64,000 nt of DNA from Rhodocyclaceae bacterium (GTDB lineage: Bacteria > Pseudomonadota > Gammaproteobacteria > Burkholderiales > Rhodocyclaceae): NCBI GenBank assembly GCA_020445945.1, contig JAGRFQ010000016.1:1-64000 (forward strand), given 5' to 3'. Of this stretch, positions 1 to 9,092 are shown one piece after another (the stretch's first letter is position 1; every line of letters starts with the position of its first letter). Made by a program: the position numbers and the translations under genes. The notes beneath the pieces were generated by a model. The model saw only the letters and a program-made list of their open reading frames with translations. It did not search any database and was not told where the DNA came from.

Positions 1-2120
1 CCGAGCGCCAGCGCATCGAGCAGGCCGTCGAGGCCATGCAGGTGCACTATCAGGACGCGCCCCTCGGTACCAGCGAACCCACCTTGCGCCACGCGCTGGG
101 CACCGCGCTGGTGTGTGTGTCGCTCAAGATGGATGTCGAGGCCCGCATTGCGGCGATCTGCTTTGCGCTGCACAGCCACATGGACAACGCCACCGAGTAT
201 CTCGAGAAACACTTCGGCTCGCGCGTCGCCCGGCTGGTCAAGGGCTTGCACCGGCTCAACGGCCTGCGCGTCATCACCCGCAAGACGGCCACCGCGATGG
301 CGCCCGAGATGCGCCTGCAGACCGAAACCCTGCGCAAGATGCTGCTTGCCATGGTCGAGGACATCCGCGTGGTGATGCTGCGCCTGGCCTCGCGCACCCA
401 GACCCTGCGCTATTACACCGAACGCCCCGACGACGTGCGCATCGACGTCGCGCGCGAAAGCCTCGACATCTACGCGCCACTGGCCAACCGGCTCGGCGTG
501 TGGCAGCTCAAATGGGAGCTGGAAGATCTGTCCTTCCGCTTTCTCGAGCCCGAAACCTACAAAGCCATCGCCAAGATGCTCGATGAACGGCGGGTGGAAC
601 GCGAGCAGTTCATTGCCGACGCCATTGCCCGGCTCGAGGCCGAAGCGGCGGCCAGCGGCATCAAGGTGCAGGTGTACGGTCGGCCCAAGCACATCTACAG
701 CATCTACAACAAGATGCGCGCCAAACACCTCGACTTCTCGCAGGTGTACGACGTGCGCGCCTTGCGCGTGCTGGTCGACCAAGTGCGCGACTGCTACACC
801 GTGCTCGGCATCGTGCATCAGATCTGGACCCCGATCCCGCGCGAATACGACGACTACATCCTCAAGCCCAAGGGCAACAACTACCAGTCGCTGCACACCG
901 CCGTGCGGGCCGCCGACGGGCGCGCGCTCGAAGTGCAGATCCGCACCCACGACATGCATCGCCACGCCGAATACGGTGTCGCCGCCCACTGGCGCTACAA
1001 GGAAGGCAGCGGCGCCGGCGGCAGCGCCTACGACGAAAAAATCGCCCTACTGCGCAACCTGCTGTCGTGGCGCGACGAGGTCACCGACGCCGACCACTGG
1101 GAGGCCAAGTACCGTGACGCCTCCTTCGACGACACCATCTACGTCATCACCCCCCAGGGCCGGGTGATCGACCTGCCGCGCGGCGCCACCGCCGTCGACT
1201 TTGCCTACGCGCTGCACACCGAGCTCGGCCACCGCTGCCGCGGCGCCAAGGTCGACGGCCATCTGGTACCGCTCAACACCGTGCTCGAAAGCGGCCAGAC
1301 CGTCGAGCTCACGGTCGCCAAAGAGGGCGGCCCCTCGCGCGACTGGCTCAACCCGCAGCAAAGCTACGTCACCACCGGCCGTGCGCGGCGCAAGATCAAG
1401 CAGTACTTCAGCCAGCTCGACCAGGGCGAGCTGATCGAACGCGGCCGTGGCGTGATCCATCGCGAACTGCAGCGCGAGGGCCAGACCCAGCACAACATCG
1501 ACACGCTCGCCACGCGCATGGGCTTCAAGGGCTCCGACGCCATGTACATGGCCGCCGCGCGCGGCGACATCGGCCCGCGCGCCGTACAGGTCGCACTGAA
1601 CGGGCCCGCACACGTCGACGCCCCGGTCGCCGACGAAGTCGTCATCAGCCGGCGCCGCAGCAAAAACACCGGAGAGGACATCCTCGTCGAAGGCGTCGGC
1701 AAACTCATGACCTCGCTCGCCCGCTGCTGCAAACCCGCACCGCCCGACGCCGTCGAAGGCTTCGTCACCCGCGGCCGCGGCATCTCGGTGCATCGCGTCG
1801 ACTGCCAGGACTTCAAACTGATGTCCTCGCGCCACCCCGAACGCGTCATCGCCGCCACCTGGGGCGAGAGCATCAACGAACCGAATCACCGCTATCCGGT
1901 GGATATCGTCGTCGACGCCACCGACCGCCAGGGCCTGCTGCGCGACATCACCGACGTACTCACTCGCGAGCACCTCAACGTCATCGCGGTCAACACCCTC
2001 ACCAAAAGAGGCGCGGCACGCATGCGTTTCACGGTGGAAGTCGGCGGCGCACAGCAGATCCAGCGCGCGCTGTCGCTCGTCGGCGAGGTAGAAGGCGTGA
2101 CCGACGCGCATCGCGCCTGA
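1..2120 (+). CDS. relA: (p)ppGpp synthetase RelA, 5' end outside window
   Basis: Makes the alarmone (p)ppGpp from ATP and GDP/GTP during amino-acid starvation, normally on stalled ribosomes. The frame is open to the window edge, so the N-terminus is missing. The seen part begins in a degenerate HD domain: the hydrolase HDxxED signature is replaced by FALHSHMDN, as in monofunctional RelA rather than SpoT. The synthetase domain follows (GRPKHIYSIYNKM, then EYDDYI, the ExDD form typical of RelA, then YQSLHT), then a TGS domain (VIDLPRGATAVDFAY), a Cys-rich region (LARCCKPAPPD) and a C-terminal ACT domain (DRQGLLRDITDVL). The gene stands alone here, with a tRNA on the other strand downstream. RelA rather than SpoT is well supported by both the lost HD residues and the ExDD motif. 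Confidence 0.93.
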   Translation, partial: ERQRIEQAVEAMQVHYQDAPLGTSEPTLRHALGTALVCVSLKMDVEARIAAICFALHSHMDNATEYLEKHFGSRVARLVKGLHRLNGLRVITRKTATAMAPEMRLQTETLRKMLLAMVEDIRVVMLRLASRTQTLRYYTERPDDVRIDVARESLDIYAPLANRLGVWQLKWELEDLSFRFLEPETYKAIAKMLDERRVEREQFIADAIARLEAEAAASGIKVQVYGRPKHIYSIYNKMRAKHLDFSQVYDVRALRVLVDQVRDCYTVLGIVHQIWTPIPREYDDYILKPKGNNYQSLHTAVRAADGRALEVQIRTHDMHRHAEYGVAAHWRYKEGSGAGGSAYDEKIALLRNLLSWRDEVTDADHWEAKYRDASFDDTIYVITPQGRVIDLPRGATAVDFAYALHTELGHRCRGAKVDGHLVPLNTVLESGQTVELTVAKEGGPSRDWLNPQQSYVTTGRARRKIKQYFSQLDQGELIERGRGVIHRELQREGQTQHNIDTLATRMGFKGSDAMYMAAARGDIGPRAVQVALNGPAHVDAPVADEVVISRRRSKNTGEDILVEGVGKLMTSLARCCKPAPPDAVEGFVTRGRGISVHRVDCQDFKLMSSRHPERVIAATWGESINEPNHRYPVDIVVDATDRQGLLRDITDVLTREHLNVIAVNTLTKRGAARMRFTVEVGGAQQIQRALSLVGEVEGVTDAHRA

Positions 2121-2291
2121 GCACGCTGTATGCGCACGCGGTGGGCGGCCAGCAAAAATGCCGGCGCCAGGCCGACCGAGTCTTGGAGCGCGCGCTCGGT
2201 TGAGTGATGCGTGGCTGGGGGCGGCCACACCACGCAAAAACAAGGCGTTACGGGTCTTGTGTCGGTGGAAGTGTGAGACAGCCAGAAACAA

Positions 2292-2318
2292 AAAACGCCT
2301 TGATTTACAAGGCGTTTT
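2292..2318 (-). terminator. Terminator of tRNA-Val
   Basis: An 11-bp perfect inverted repeat (AAAACGCCTTG / CAAGGCGTTTT, 5-nt loop). Read on the minus strand it ends in a T run, immediately 3' of the tRNA. It could also stop transcription coming from relA. Confidence 0.8.
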
Positions 2319-2321
2319 GAG

Positions 2322-2396
2322 TGGTGGGCGGTACTGGGATCGAACCAGTGACCCCTGCCGTGTGAAGGCAGTGCTCTACCGCTGAGCTAACCGCCC
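2322..2396 (-). tRNA. tRNA-Val (anticodon CAC)
   Basis: A 75-nt cloverleaf on the minus strand with encoded CCA. The 7-bp acceptor stem is GGGCGGT/ACCGCCC, the D arm TAGCTC-AGCGGTA-GAGC, the anticodon stem CTGCC/GGCAG with loop TTCACAC (anticodon CAC, reads GUG), and the T loop TTCGATC. Confidence 0.96.
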
Positions 2397-2412
2397 ACTC
2401 GAAAGAGCGCGC

Positions 2413-2441
2413 ATTGTAGGCGGCTGAACCCCCGGCGTCAA
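2413..2441 (-). promoter_or_regulatory. Sigma-70 promoter of tRNA-Val
   Basis: On the minus strand TTGACG and TACAAT are separated by exactly 17 bp, with the -10 box ending 17 bp before the tRNA. The spacer is GC-rich. Confidence 0.8.
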
Positions 2442-2502
2442 GGGGGCGTGGGGCGCTAATTGGCGTAGAATACGCGCTCGTTTTTGTCTCCCGTCCAAGA
2501 CC

Positions 2503-3900
2503 ATGACCGCTCCTGTTCGTACCCGTTTTGCGCCCAGCCCGACCGGCTATCTTCACATCGGCGGTGCGCGCACCGCGTTGTTTTCATGGGCTTTTGCGCG
2601 CCATCACGGCGGGCAGTTCGTGTTGCGGATCGAGGATACGGACGTCGAGCGCTCAACGCCCGAGGCCGTGCAGGCGATTCTCGATGGCATGGCGTGGCTT
2701 GCGCTCGATTGCGATGAGGGGCCGTTCTACCAGATGCAGCGCATGGACCGCTACCGCGAGGTGGTGGACGAACTGCTTGCCAGGGGGCTGGCGTATCCGT
2801 GTTATGCCTCGCCGGACGAGCTTGACGCGATGCGCGAGGCGCAGCGCGCGCGGGGCGACAAACCGCGCTACGACCGACGCTGGCGCCCGGCCGAGGGCAA
2901 AACCCTGCCGACGCCGCCGGCGGGCGTGAAACCGGTGATCCGTTTCTGCAATCCGGTCGATGGTGCGGTGGCATGGGACGATCTGGTGAAGGGGCGGATC
3001 GAGATCGCCAACGCGGAGCTCGACGACCTCATCATTGCCCGTGCGGACGGGACGCCGACCTACAATTTCTGCGTGGTGGTTGATGATTGGGACATGGCCA
3101 TCACCCACGTGATCCGCGGCGACGACCACGTCAATAACACGCCGCGGCAGATCAACATTCTGCGTGCGCTGGGCGCCGAGGTGCCGCAGTACGCGCACCT
3201 GTCGATGATCCTCGGCGATGACGGGCAGAAGCTCTCCAAGCGCCACGGCGCGGTGAGCGTGATGCAGTATCACGAAGCGGGCTACCTGCCGGAGGCGGTC
3301 GTCAACTACCTGGCGCGGCTCGGTTGGAGCCACGGTGACGACGAGGTGTTTGCGCGCGAACGCTTTGTCGACTGGTTCAACCTCGACCACATCACCCCGT
3401 CGGCGGCGCAGTTCAACACCGAAAAGCTCAACTGGCTCAACGCGCATTACATCAAGGCGTCGAGCGAGGCTGCGCTGGCGGCCGATGTGGCCACGCGTCT
3501 GGCCCGCCGTGGTGTCGATCCGGAGTCGGGGCCGGCGCTGGAGACGCTGATGGGGCTCTACAAGGTGCGGGTGGCGACGCTCAACGAGCTGGCCGACGCG
3601 GTCGAGGCGTTCTACGTGGACGTTCGCCCGAGCGCCGAATTGATTGACCAGCATCTGACCGAGCCGGCACGTGCGGCCTTGCGCGATCTGTGTGAGCTGT
3701 TTGCCACCATGGCGTGGGAAAAGGAGCCGCTTGGGGCGGCGATCAAGGCGGCCATGAAAGCCCACGGGTTGAAGATGCCGCAGGTTGCCATTCCGCTGCG
3801 TGTGCTGCTCGTCGGCCAGCCGCAAACGCCGTCGATTGACGCGGTGCTTGAGGTGATGGGACGGGCGACAGTGCTCGCGCGCTTGCGTCGCTACCTGTAA
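2503..3900 (+). CDS. gltX: Glutamyl-tRNA synthetase
   Basis: Charges tRNA-Glu with glutamate in the cytoplasm. 465 aa, the normal size for a class I discriminating GluRS. The class I signatures are clear: the HIGH-type motif in [14 protein letters not shown] near residue 17, LRIEDTD just after it, and KLSKR in [13 protein letters not shown]. The C-terminal anticodon-binding helical domain is complete, ending LARLRRYL. The ATG start lies just upstream of [13 protein letters not shown], where this family begins. No strong Shine-Dalgarno is visible. The gene is a single unit followed by a strong hairpin terminator. Confidence 0.97.
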   Translation: MTAPVRTRFAPSPTGYLHIGGARTALFSWAFARHHGGQFVLRIEDTDVERSTPEAVQAILDGMAWLALDCDEGPFYQMQRMDRYREVVDELLARGLAYPCYASPDELDAMREAQRARGDKPRYDRRWRPAEGKTLPTPPAGVKPVIRFCNPVDGAVAWDDLVKGRIEIANAELDDLIIARADGTPTYNFCVVVDDWDMAITHVIRGDDHVNNTPRQINILRALGAEVPQYAHLSMILGDDGQKLSKRHGAVSVMQYHEAGYLPEAVVNYLARLGWSHGDDEVFARERFVDWFNLDHITPSAAQFNTEKLNWLNAHYIKASSEAALAADVATRLARRGVDPESGPALETLMGLYKVRVATLNELADAVEAFYVDVRPSAELIDQHLTEPARAALRDLCELFATMAWEKEPLGAAIKAAMKAHGLKMPQVAIPLRVLLVGQPQTPSIDAVLEVMGRATVLARLRRYL

Positions 3901-3928
3901 ATACTCGCCCTCGTCGCGTGCCATGAAA

Positions 3929-3967
3929 CCGAGCCCGCCATCGCAAGATGGCGGGCTCGGTTGTTTT
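3929..3967 (+). terminator. Terminator of gltX, probably bidirectional
   Basis: A 14-bp perfect stem (CCGAGCCCGCCATC with a GCAA loop) followed by TTGTTTT on the plus strand. It sits between the convergent gltX and nrdJ. Confidence 0.85.
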
Positions 3968-3983
3968 CAGCGGCGGCTGTTTG

Positions 3984-4004
3984 CCCCGGCGTTATCGGCC
4001 GGGG
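3984..4004 (-). terminator. GC-rich hairpin just after nrdJ
   Basis: A 7-bp perfect stem CCCCGGC/GCCGGGG with a 7-nt loop, 8 nt beyond the nrdJ stop codon. No T run follows it on the minus strand. It may protect the nrdJ 3' end, or act together with the larger hairpin beyond it. Confidence 0.4.
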
Positions 4005-4011
4005 ACGGGGC

Positions 4012-6885
4012 TTACCCGCAGGTGCCGACCGCGCCGCAGGCGGTGCAGAAGTCGCAGCCGTCTTTGCGGATCATGGAGTGGTTGCCGCATTCGGGGCACA
4101 GTGAGCCTTGCATGAGCTTGGGTTCGTTGTCGTCGCGCGGGGCTTCGAGGATGCCCATTTCCTGCACCGGGTAGCCGCGCTCGTCGAGCACCCCGAGCAT
4201 GGCGTAGCGGTGGATGATGAGCTGCGCGAGGTAGGCCACCGTGGACGGGTAGTTCTGCTGCTTGCGCGAGCCGGGCACGAAGGCCATGAAGTCGCCCAGC
4301 GGCTCGGGGTAGTTGAGCAGCTTGCGCAGCTTCATGCCGATCCAGGCCGGGTCCATGACGCGCATGTCGAGCGACAGGATGCGGCCGAGGCCGTCGAGGG
4401 CGCGCGGGTAGTTGCCGGAGAGCCACATCGAGTAGGGGCGGGTGACGCCGTCGGGCAGGGTGATTTCCTTGATGCCGAGCACGAAGTCTTCGCCGGTGGC
4501 CGGGTTGCTGATGTCGACCGTCCAGGACAGCGTGCCGTCGGTGCCGGTCTTGGGCTCCTGCAGGCTGAACAGCGAGTCGAGCACCGGGGTGGGGCCTTCG
4601 GCGTCGAGGGCGCCGAGCTTGTCGCAGCGGTAGCTCACCACCTGGGCGAAGGCGGCGACGGCACCCGGCACGAGCTTTTTCTCGCCGTGCGGGGGGAAGG
4701 CCATCTCGAAGGACTTTTCACCGATGGTGCGCGACAGGGTTTCGAGCTTGAGCTTGAGCCAGCCGCGGTCGTTGGTGCGCATGTCCATCGACAGCGTTTT
4801 GGCCACCGCGCCGAGGCCGCGCGGCTGGTCGGCGCCGTTGACCCACACTTCGAACGGGAAGCTGCCCTGGCTGTTGTCGCTGTTCTCCATGTGGCCGACG
4901 AAGAGGCCGAACTCGCCTTGCGGGGTGGACAGCATGTAGGTCCATGCGGCGTTGCCGTCGGGCAGCTCGGGGCGACCCGGCCAGCGCAGCGAGGCGAGCA
5001 CCGGGGCGGGCAGGTTCTGGATCGCCAGGCGCTTGTTGGCGTCGATGATTTCGACGTCGTGCGGGGCCTTCTTCTCGCTGCTCGGGGTGACCGACAGGAC
5101 CGAGCCGAGCACCGAGTTCGGGCGGTAGGTGGCGAGCCCTTTCAGGCCGGCTTTCCAGGCCGCCATGTAGAGGTCTTCGAAGTCGGTGTAGGGGTAGTCG
5201 GCGGGGACGTTGACGGTCTTTGAGATCGAGGTGTCGATGTAGGGCGCGACGGCGGCGACCATGTCCTTGTGGGCCTGGGCGGAGATTTCGAGCGCGGTCA
5301 CGAAGGCCGGCGGCAGTTTGTTGACGTCGCCGCCGATGTGCTTGTACAGGCGCCATGCGTAGTCTTCGACGGCGTACTCCTTGAAGGTGCCGTCGGCCAT
5401 GCGCTTGCGCCGGGTGTAGGTGTAGGAGAACGGGGGCTCGATGCCGTTGGAGGCGTTGTCGGCAAAGGCCAGCGAGATGGTGCCGGTGGGGGCGATCGAC
5501 AGCAGGTGCGAGTTGCGGATGCCGTGCGCGCGGATCTTGTCCTTGACCTCGGCCGGCAGGCGCGAGGCGAAGTTGCCGCCGGAGAGGTACATGTCGGCGT
5601 TGAACAGCTTGAAGGCGCCGCGCTCCTTGGCCAGTTCGACCGAGGCGAGATAGGTCTGGTCGCGCATGAACTCCGAGATGCGGGTCGCCATCGCGCGTGC
5701 TTCCCTGGTGTCGTAGCGCAGGCCGAGCATGGTCAGGGTGTTGCCCAGCCCGGTAAAGCCCAGCCCGATGCGGCGCTTGGCCTGGGCTTCTTCGTACTGC
5801 TGTTCGAGCGGCCAGTGGGTGGCTTCGAGCACGTTGTCGAGCATGCGGGTCGACACCGCGACGACCTTGGCAAACCCGGCGAAGTCGAAGGCGGCGCTGT
5901 CGCTGAAGGCGTCCTTGACGAAGGGGGTCAGGTTGATCGAGCCCAGGCAGCAGCAGCCGTACGGCGGCAGCGGCTGCTCGGCGCAGGGGTTGGTGGCCTC
6001 GATGGTTTCGCAGTAGTACAGGTTGTTGTCGCGGTTGATGCGGTCGAGGAACAGGATGCCCGGCTCGGCGTGATCGTAGGTCGAACGCATGACTTGGTCC
6101 CACAGGTCGCGGGCGGCGACCTTGCGGTACACCCACTGGCCGTCTTCGCGCTGATAGGCGCCGCGTTCCTTGACCTCGTCAACCGGCTCGGCCTTGTGCG
6201 TGAGTTCGATGTCGCCGTTGGCCTCGACGGCCTTCATGAACGCGTCGGTCACGCCCAGCGAGATGTTGAAGTTGGTGAGGTCGCCTTCATCCTTGGCGTG
6301 GATGAATTCCTCGATGTCGGGATGGTCGCAGCGCAGCACACCCATCTGCGCGCCGCGGCGTGCGCCGGCGGACTCGACGGTTTCGCACGAGCGGTCGAAC
6401 ACACGCATGTAGGACACCGGGCCCGAGGCGTTGGACTGGGTGCCCTTGACCAGCGCGCCCTTGGGGCGGATCGAGGAGAAGTCGTAGCCGACGCCGCCGC
6501 CGCGACGCATGGTCTCCGCGGCCTGCGCCAGCGCGGTGTAGATGCCGGGGCGACCGTCGATGGATTCGGTGACCGAATCGCCCACCGGCTGGACGAAGCA
6601 GTTGATGAGCGTGGCCTGCAGCTTGGTGCCGGCCGCGGAGTTGATCCGCCCGGCGGGGATGAAACCGTGTTCCTGCGCCTCGAAGAACCTCGCCTCCCAG
6701 TGCGCACGCTTGTCCTCGGGCTCGATCGTGGCCAGCGCGCGGGCCACGCGGCGGCGCACCGCCTCGATGCTGGCCTCGTCGCCCTTGGCGTATTTTTCGA
6801 CCAGAACTTCGCCGGAGATCTCCTGGGCTTGCAGGTTGGATGCGTCGGCAGTGGCTTTTTTGTCGGTGTGGGTTGTTTTGCTCAT
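4012..6885 (-). CDS. nrdJ: Adenosylcobalamin-dependent ribonucleotide reductase (class II)
   Basis: Reduces ribonucleotides to deoxyribonucleotides using an adenosyl-B12 radical, so it works with or without oxygen. 957 aa. The N-terminal half carries family motifs: [11 protein letters not shown] (redox Cys), [15 protein letters not shown], the radical-site motif [15 protein letters not shown], and SIAPTGTIS. The C-terminal third holds two related ~85-aa segments (residues about 676-760 and 816-900) resembling TSCPD domains. It ends in a Cys-rich tail, CPECGN...[13 protein letters not shown], expected to shuttle electrons or bind zinc. No partner subunit gene lies nearby, as expected for class II. 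The ATG at 6885 is the only good start. The 407-bp region upstream is shared with hoxF. Confidence 0.95.
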   Translation of the reverse strand: MSKTTHTDKKATADASNLQAQEISGEVLVEKYAKGDEASIEAVRRRVARALATIEPEDKRAHWEARFFEAQEHGFIPAGRINSAAGTKLQATLINCFVQPVGDSVTESIDGRPGIYTALAQAAETMRRGGGVGYDFSSIRPKGALVKGTQSNASGPVSYMRVFDRSCETVESAGARRGAQMGVLRCDHPDIEEFIHAKDEGDLTNFNISLGVTDAFMKAVEANGDIELTHKAEPVDEVKERGAYQREDGQWVYRKVAARDLWDQVMRSTYDHAEPGILFLDRINRDNNLYYCETIEATNPCAEQPLPPYGCCCLGSINLTPFVKDAFSDSAAFDFAGFAKVVAVSTRMLDNVLEATHWPLEQQYEEAQAKRRIGLGFTGLGNTLTMLGLRYDTREARAMATRISEFMRDQTYLASVELAKERGAFKLFNADMYLSGGNFASRLPAEVKDKIRAHGIRNSHLLSIAPTGTISLAFADNASNGIEPPFSYTYTRRKRMADGTFKEYAVEDYAWRLYKHIGGDVNKLPPAFVTALEISAQAHKDMVAAVAPYIDTSISKTVNVPADYPYTDFEDLYMAAWKAGLKGLATYRPNSVLGSVLSVTPSSEKKAPHDVEIIDANKRLAIQNLPAPVLASLRWPGRPELPDGNAAWTYMLSTPQGEFGLFVGHMENSDNSQGSFPFEVWVNGADQPRGLGAVAKTLSMDMRTNDRGWLKLKLETLSRTIGEKSFEMAFPPHGEKKLVPGAVAAFAQVVSYRCDKLGALDAEGPTPVLDSLFSLQEPKTGTDGTLSWTVDISNPATGEDFVLGIKEITLPDGVTRPYSMWLSGNYPRALDGLGRILSLDMRVMDPAWIGMKLRKLLNYPEPLGDFMAFVPGSRKQQNYPSTVAYLAQLIIHRYAMLGVLDERGYPVQEMGILEAPRDDNEPKLMQGSLCPECGNHSMIRKDGCDFCTACGAVGTCG
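4186..4860 (-). repeat. Internal duplication encoding two TSCPD-like domains in nrdJ
   Basis: The protein segments encoded by about 4606-4860 and 4186-4440 are both 85 residues long and align throughout. Shared landmarks are an N-terminal W plus G, L-S-x-D-M-R, G/A-W with K-L, a K-x-x-P-x-x-VA-x-x-AQ block, and a final R-x-x-x-LG-x-L. The copies are diverged, so this is an old protein-level duplication and not a recent DNA repeat. Confidence 0.7.
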
Positions 6886-7031
6886 GGTCTTGTCTCGTCC
6901 CTCCAGGCGTGTTCTCGGCTGCGTCCAAATCGGCGTTCAGGATAACGCCATGGACGGCCAAAAGCAAAAATATAAAATCGTTGTAAAAACAATACGTTAT
7001 AAATTTCAATTGTAGGGCGAAAGTCCGTGTT

Positions 7032-7049
7032 GCTACTACATGTAGTAGC
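7032..7049. promoter_or_regulatory. 18-bp perfect palindrome, candidate regulator site (NrdR-like?)
   Basis: GCTACTACATGTAGTAGC is a perfect 18-bp palindrome in the nrdJ-hoxF intergenic region, 147 bp upstream of the nrdJ start. Its core CTACATGTAG resembles the general layout of NrdR boxes, which are often paired about 31 bp apart. A weaker half-match (TTTCAATTGTAG, 7004-7015) is centred about 30-31 bp nearer nrdJ. It could equally be an activator site for the hox promoter downstream on the other side. Confidence 0.45.
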
Positions 7050-7140
7050 CCATGTTTTGCGCTTCCACAAGGTAAACCACGATAAATCATGCGCTTGCCA
7101 CGTTTCCTTGAGAGGTCCTGAAAGCTGTGAGCCCGCGCTG

Positions 7141-7156
7141 CGGCACGCGCAGTGCA
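7141..7156 (+). promoter_or_regulatory. Candidate sigma-54 promoter of the hox operon
   Basis: CGGCACGCGCAGTGCA contains the invariant GG-N10-GC spacing of -24/-12 promoters and matches TGGCACG...TTGCA except for one base in each element. It lies about 137 bp before hoxF. Soluble hydrogenase operons in related bacteria are known to be sigma-54 dependent, which makes the assignment plausible. It is not proven here. Confidence 0.4.
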
Positions 7157-7292
7157 TGGTCATAAAATTTTTTTACGCTGGCGCCGCCCAATCGACCGCG
7201 GCGTCGCGCGATGGGGCCACCGGGGTTTGCGCGAAGTCAATATCCCCGCCAGTTTCATGGCCATAGAATGAGCGCGTATCCGGGAGACTGCG

Positions 7293-9092
7293 ATGACGAC
7301 CACAGACGAACATGTCGAAGCCGCACTGCAGCGTTACGGCCATCGCGCCGATGTCCTGCTGCAGATTCTGGTCGAACTGCAGGCCCGGGTCGGCTGGCTG
7401 CCCTCGGCGCTGATCACCCGCGTGGCCCACGCCTTGGGTCTGCCGCGCGCGCGAGTGGAAGGCGTGGCCGGCTTCTACAGTTTTCTGCACCTCGCCCCGG
7501 TCGGGCGGTATCGCGTGCTGTTCTCCGACAACATCGTCGACCAGATGCTCGGCAGCCGGGCGCTGATGGCGCAGCTGTGCGACACACTGTGGCTGTCGCC
7601 CGGGCGGGTGTCCGAAGACGGGCTGGTGAGCGTGGACACCACCTCGTGCACCGGCATGGGCGATCAGGGGCCGGCGATGCTGGTCAATGGCCAGGCCATC
7701 GCGCGGCTCGACCCCGCGCGCGTGAACGAGATCTGCGAGCTGATCCGCGCGCAGCGCCCGCTGGACGCATGGCCGGCGCATTACTTCGCCATCGACGACA
7801 ACATCCGCCGGCGCGACGCCTTGCTCGGCAGCGCGTTTGTGCCGGGCGACGCGCTGCGTGCGGCGATCGCCCTCGGGCGCGAAGGCTGGCTGGCGCAGAT
7901 GCAGGCGTCGAATCTGCGCGGGCGCGGCGGCGCCGGCTTCACCACCGCGGTCAAATGGCAGGCCTGCCGCGACGCGCCGGGGGCGCAGAAAGTGGTGGTG
8001 TGCAATGCCGACGAAGGCGAGCCGGGCACCTTCAAGGATCGCGTGCTGCTCACCCGCTGCGCCCATCAGGTGATCGAAGGCATGACGCTGGCGGCGTGGG
8101 CCGTGGGCGCGCAGCAAGGGCTGATCTATCTGCGCGGCGAATACTGCTATCTGCGTGCGTCGCTCGAAGCGGTGCTGGCGCAGCGGCGCCGCGCGGGCTG
8201 GCTGGGCGCCGGGATTGGCGGTGTGGCGGGCTTCGATTTCGATGTCGAGATTCACCTCGGCGCCGGCGCCTACGTGTGCGGCGAGGAGTCCGCCTTGCTC
8301 GAATCGCTCGAAGGCAAGCGCGGCACCCCGCGCATCCGTCCGCCGTTTCCGGTCACGCACGGTTATCTCGGTCGGCCGACGGTGGTCAACAACGTCGAAA
8401 CGCTGGCCAAGTGCTGCCTGATCGCGCAGCACGGCGGCCCGGCCTTTGCCGCCACCGGCACCGCCCAGTCGGCCGGCACCAAGCTGCTGTCGATCTCCGG
8501 CGACTGCGCCCGCCCCGGCGTGTACGAATATCCCTTCGGCGTCAGCATCCGCCAGGTGCTCGACGACTGCGGCGCGCGCGAGGTGCAGGCGGTGCAGGTG
8601 GGCGGCGCCTCGGGGGTGACGGTGGCGCCCTACGAGTTCGGCCGCAAGATCGCGTTCGAAGACGTGCCCACGGCCGGCGCCTTCATGGTCTTCGACGCCA
8701 CCCGCGACATCTTCGAGGTGGCGCGCAATTTCGTCCATTTTTTCGCCCACGAGTCCTGTGGATTCTGCACCCCGTGCCGGGTCGGCACCGCCTTGCTGCG
8801 CAACACCCTCGACAAGCTCGCCAAGGGCAATGGCAGCGCCGCCGACCTGACCGAGATCGAAGACCTCGACCGCCTGCTCAAGCAGACCAGCCATTGCGGG
8901 CTGGGCAGTTCGGCGCCCAATCCGGTGATCGACGGGCTGCAGAAATTCCGCCCGGCCTACGAGCGGCACCTGCGCAACCGCGACTTCGTGCCCGCCTTCG
9001 ATCTGGACGGCGCGCTCGCGCGGGCGCGCCAGATGACCGGGCGCGATGACCCCGGCGCGCATCTGGACAACGCCACGGAGGCCGAACGATGA
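7293..9092 (+). CDS. hoxF: NAD-reducing [NiFe] hydrogenase, diaphorase subunit HoxF
   Basis: FMN- and NAD-binding subunit of the soluble bidirectional hydrogenase, passing electrons from HoxU to NAD+. 599 aa, a fusion of a NuoE-like domain (about 1-165) and a NuoF-like domain (about 180-590). The NuoF part shows GRGGAGF (about 210-216, NAD site), NADEGEPGTFKDR (FMN site), GAGAYVCGEESALLESLEG and the [4Fe-4S] ligands C489, C492, C495 and C535. In the NuoE part the usual four [2Fe-2S] cysteines are reduced to C119 (SCTGMG), so that cluster is probably absent. The ATG at 7293 has GGGAGA 5 bp upstream. First gene of hoxFUYHW; it overlaps hoxU by 4 bp. Confidence 0.95.
   Translation: MTTTDEHVEAALQRYGHRADVLLQILVELQARVGWLPSALITRVAHALGLPRARVEGVAGFYSFLHLAPVGRYRVLFSDNIVDQMLGSRALMAQLCDTLWLSPGRVSEDGLVSVDTTSCTGMGDQGPAMLVNGQAIARLDPARVNEICELIRAQRPLDAWPAHYFAIDDNIRRRDALLGSAFVPGDALRAAIALGREGWLAQMQASNLRGRGGAGFTTAVKWQACRDAPGAQKVVVCNADEGEPGTFKDRVLLTRCAHQVIEGMTLAAWAVGAQQGLIYLRGEYCYLRASLEAVLAQRRRAGWLGAGIGGVAGFDFDVEIHLGAGAYVCGEESALLESLEGKRGTPRIRPPFPVTHGYLGRPTVVNNVETLAKCCLIAQHGGPAFAATGTAQSAGTKLLSISGDCARPGVYEYPFGVSIRQVLDDCGAREVQAVQVGGASGVTVAPYEFGRKIAFEDVPTAGAFMVFDATRDIFEVARNFVHFFAHESCGFCTPCRVGTALLRNTLDKLAKGNGSAADLTEIEDLDRLLKQTSHCGLGSSAPNPVIDGLQKFRPAYERHLRNRDFVPAFDLDGALARARQMTGRDDPGAHLDNATEAER

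Noticed and set aside
4108..6945. Long plus-strand open frames of 371 and 558 codons opposite nrdJ
   Set aside because: They are Gly/Val/Glu-rich shadows of a GC-rich minus-strand gene with clear class II reductase motifs; no protein family is recognisable in them.
6886..7031. Cobalamin riboswitch upstream of nrdJ
   Set aside because: A B12-dependent reductase made it worth looking for, but no B12 box or matching stem arrangement is visible in the leader.
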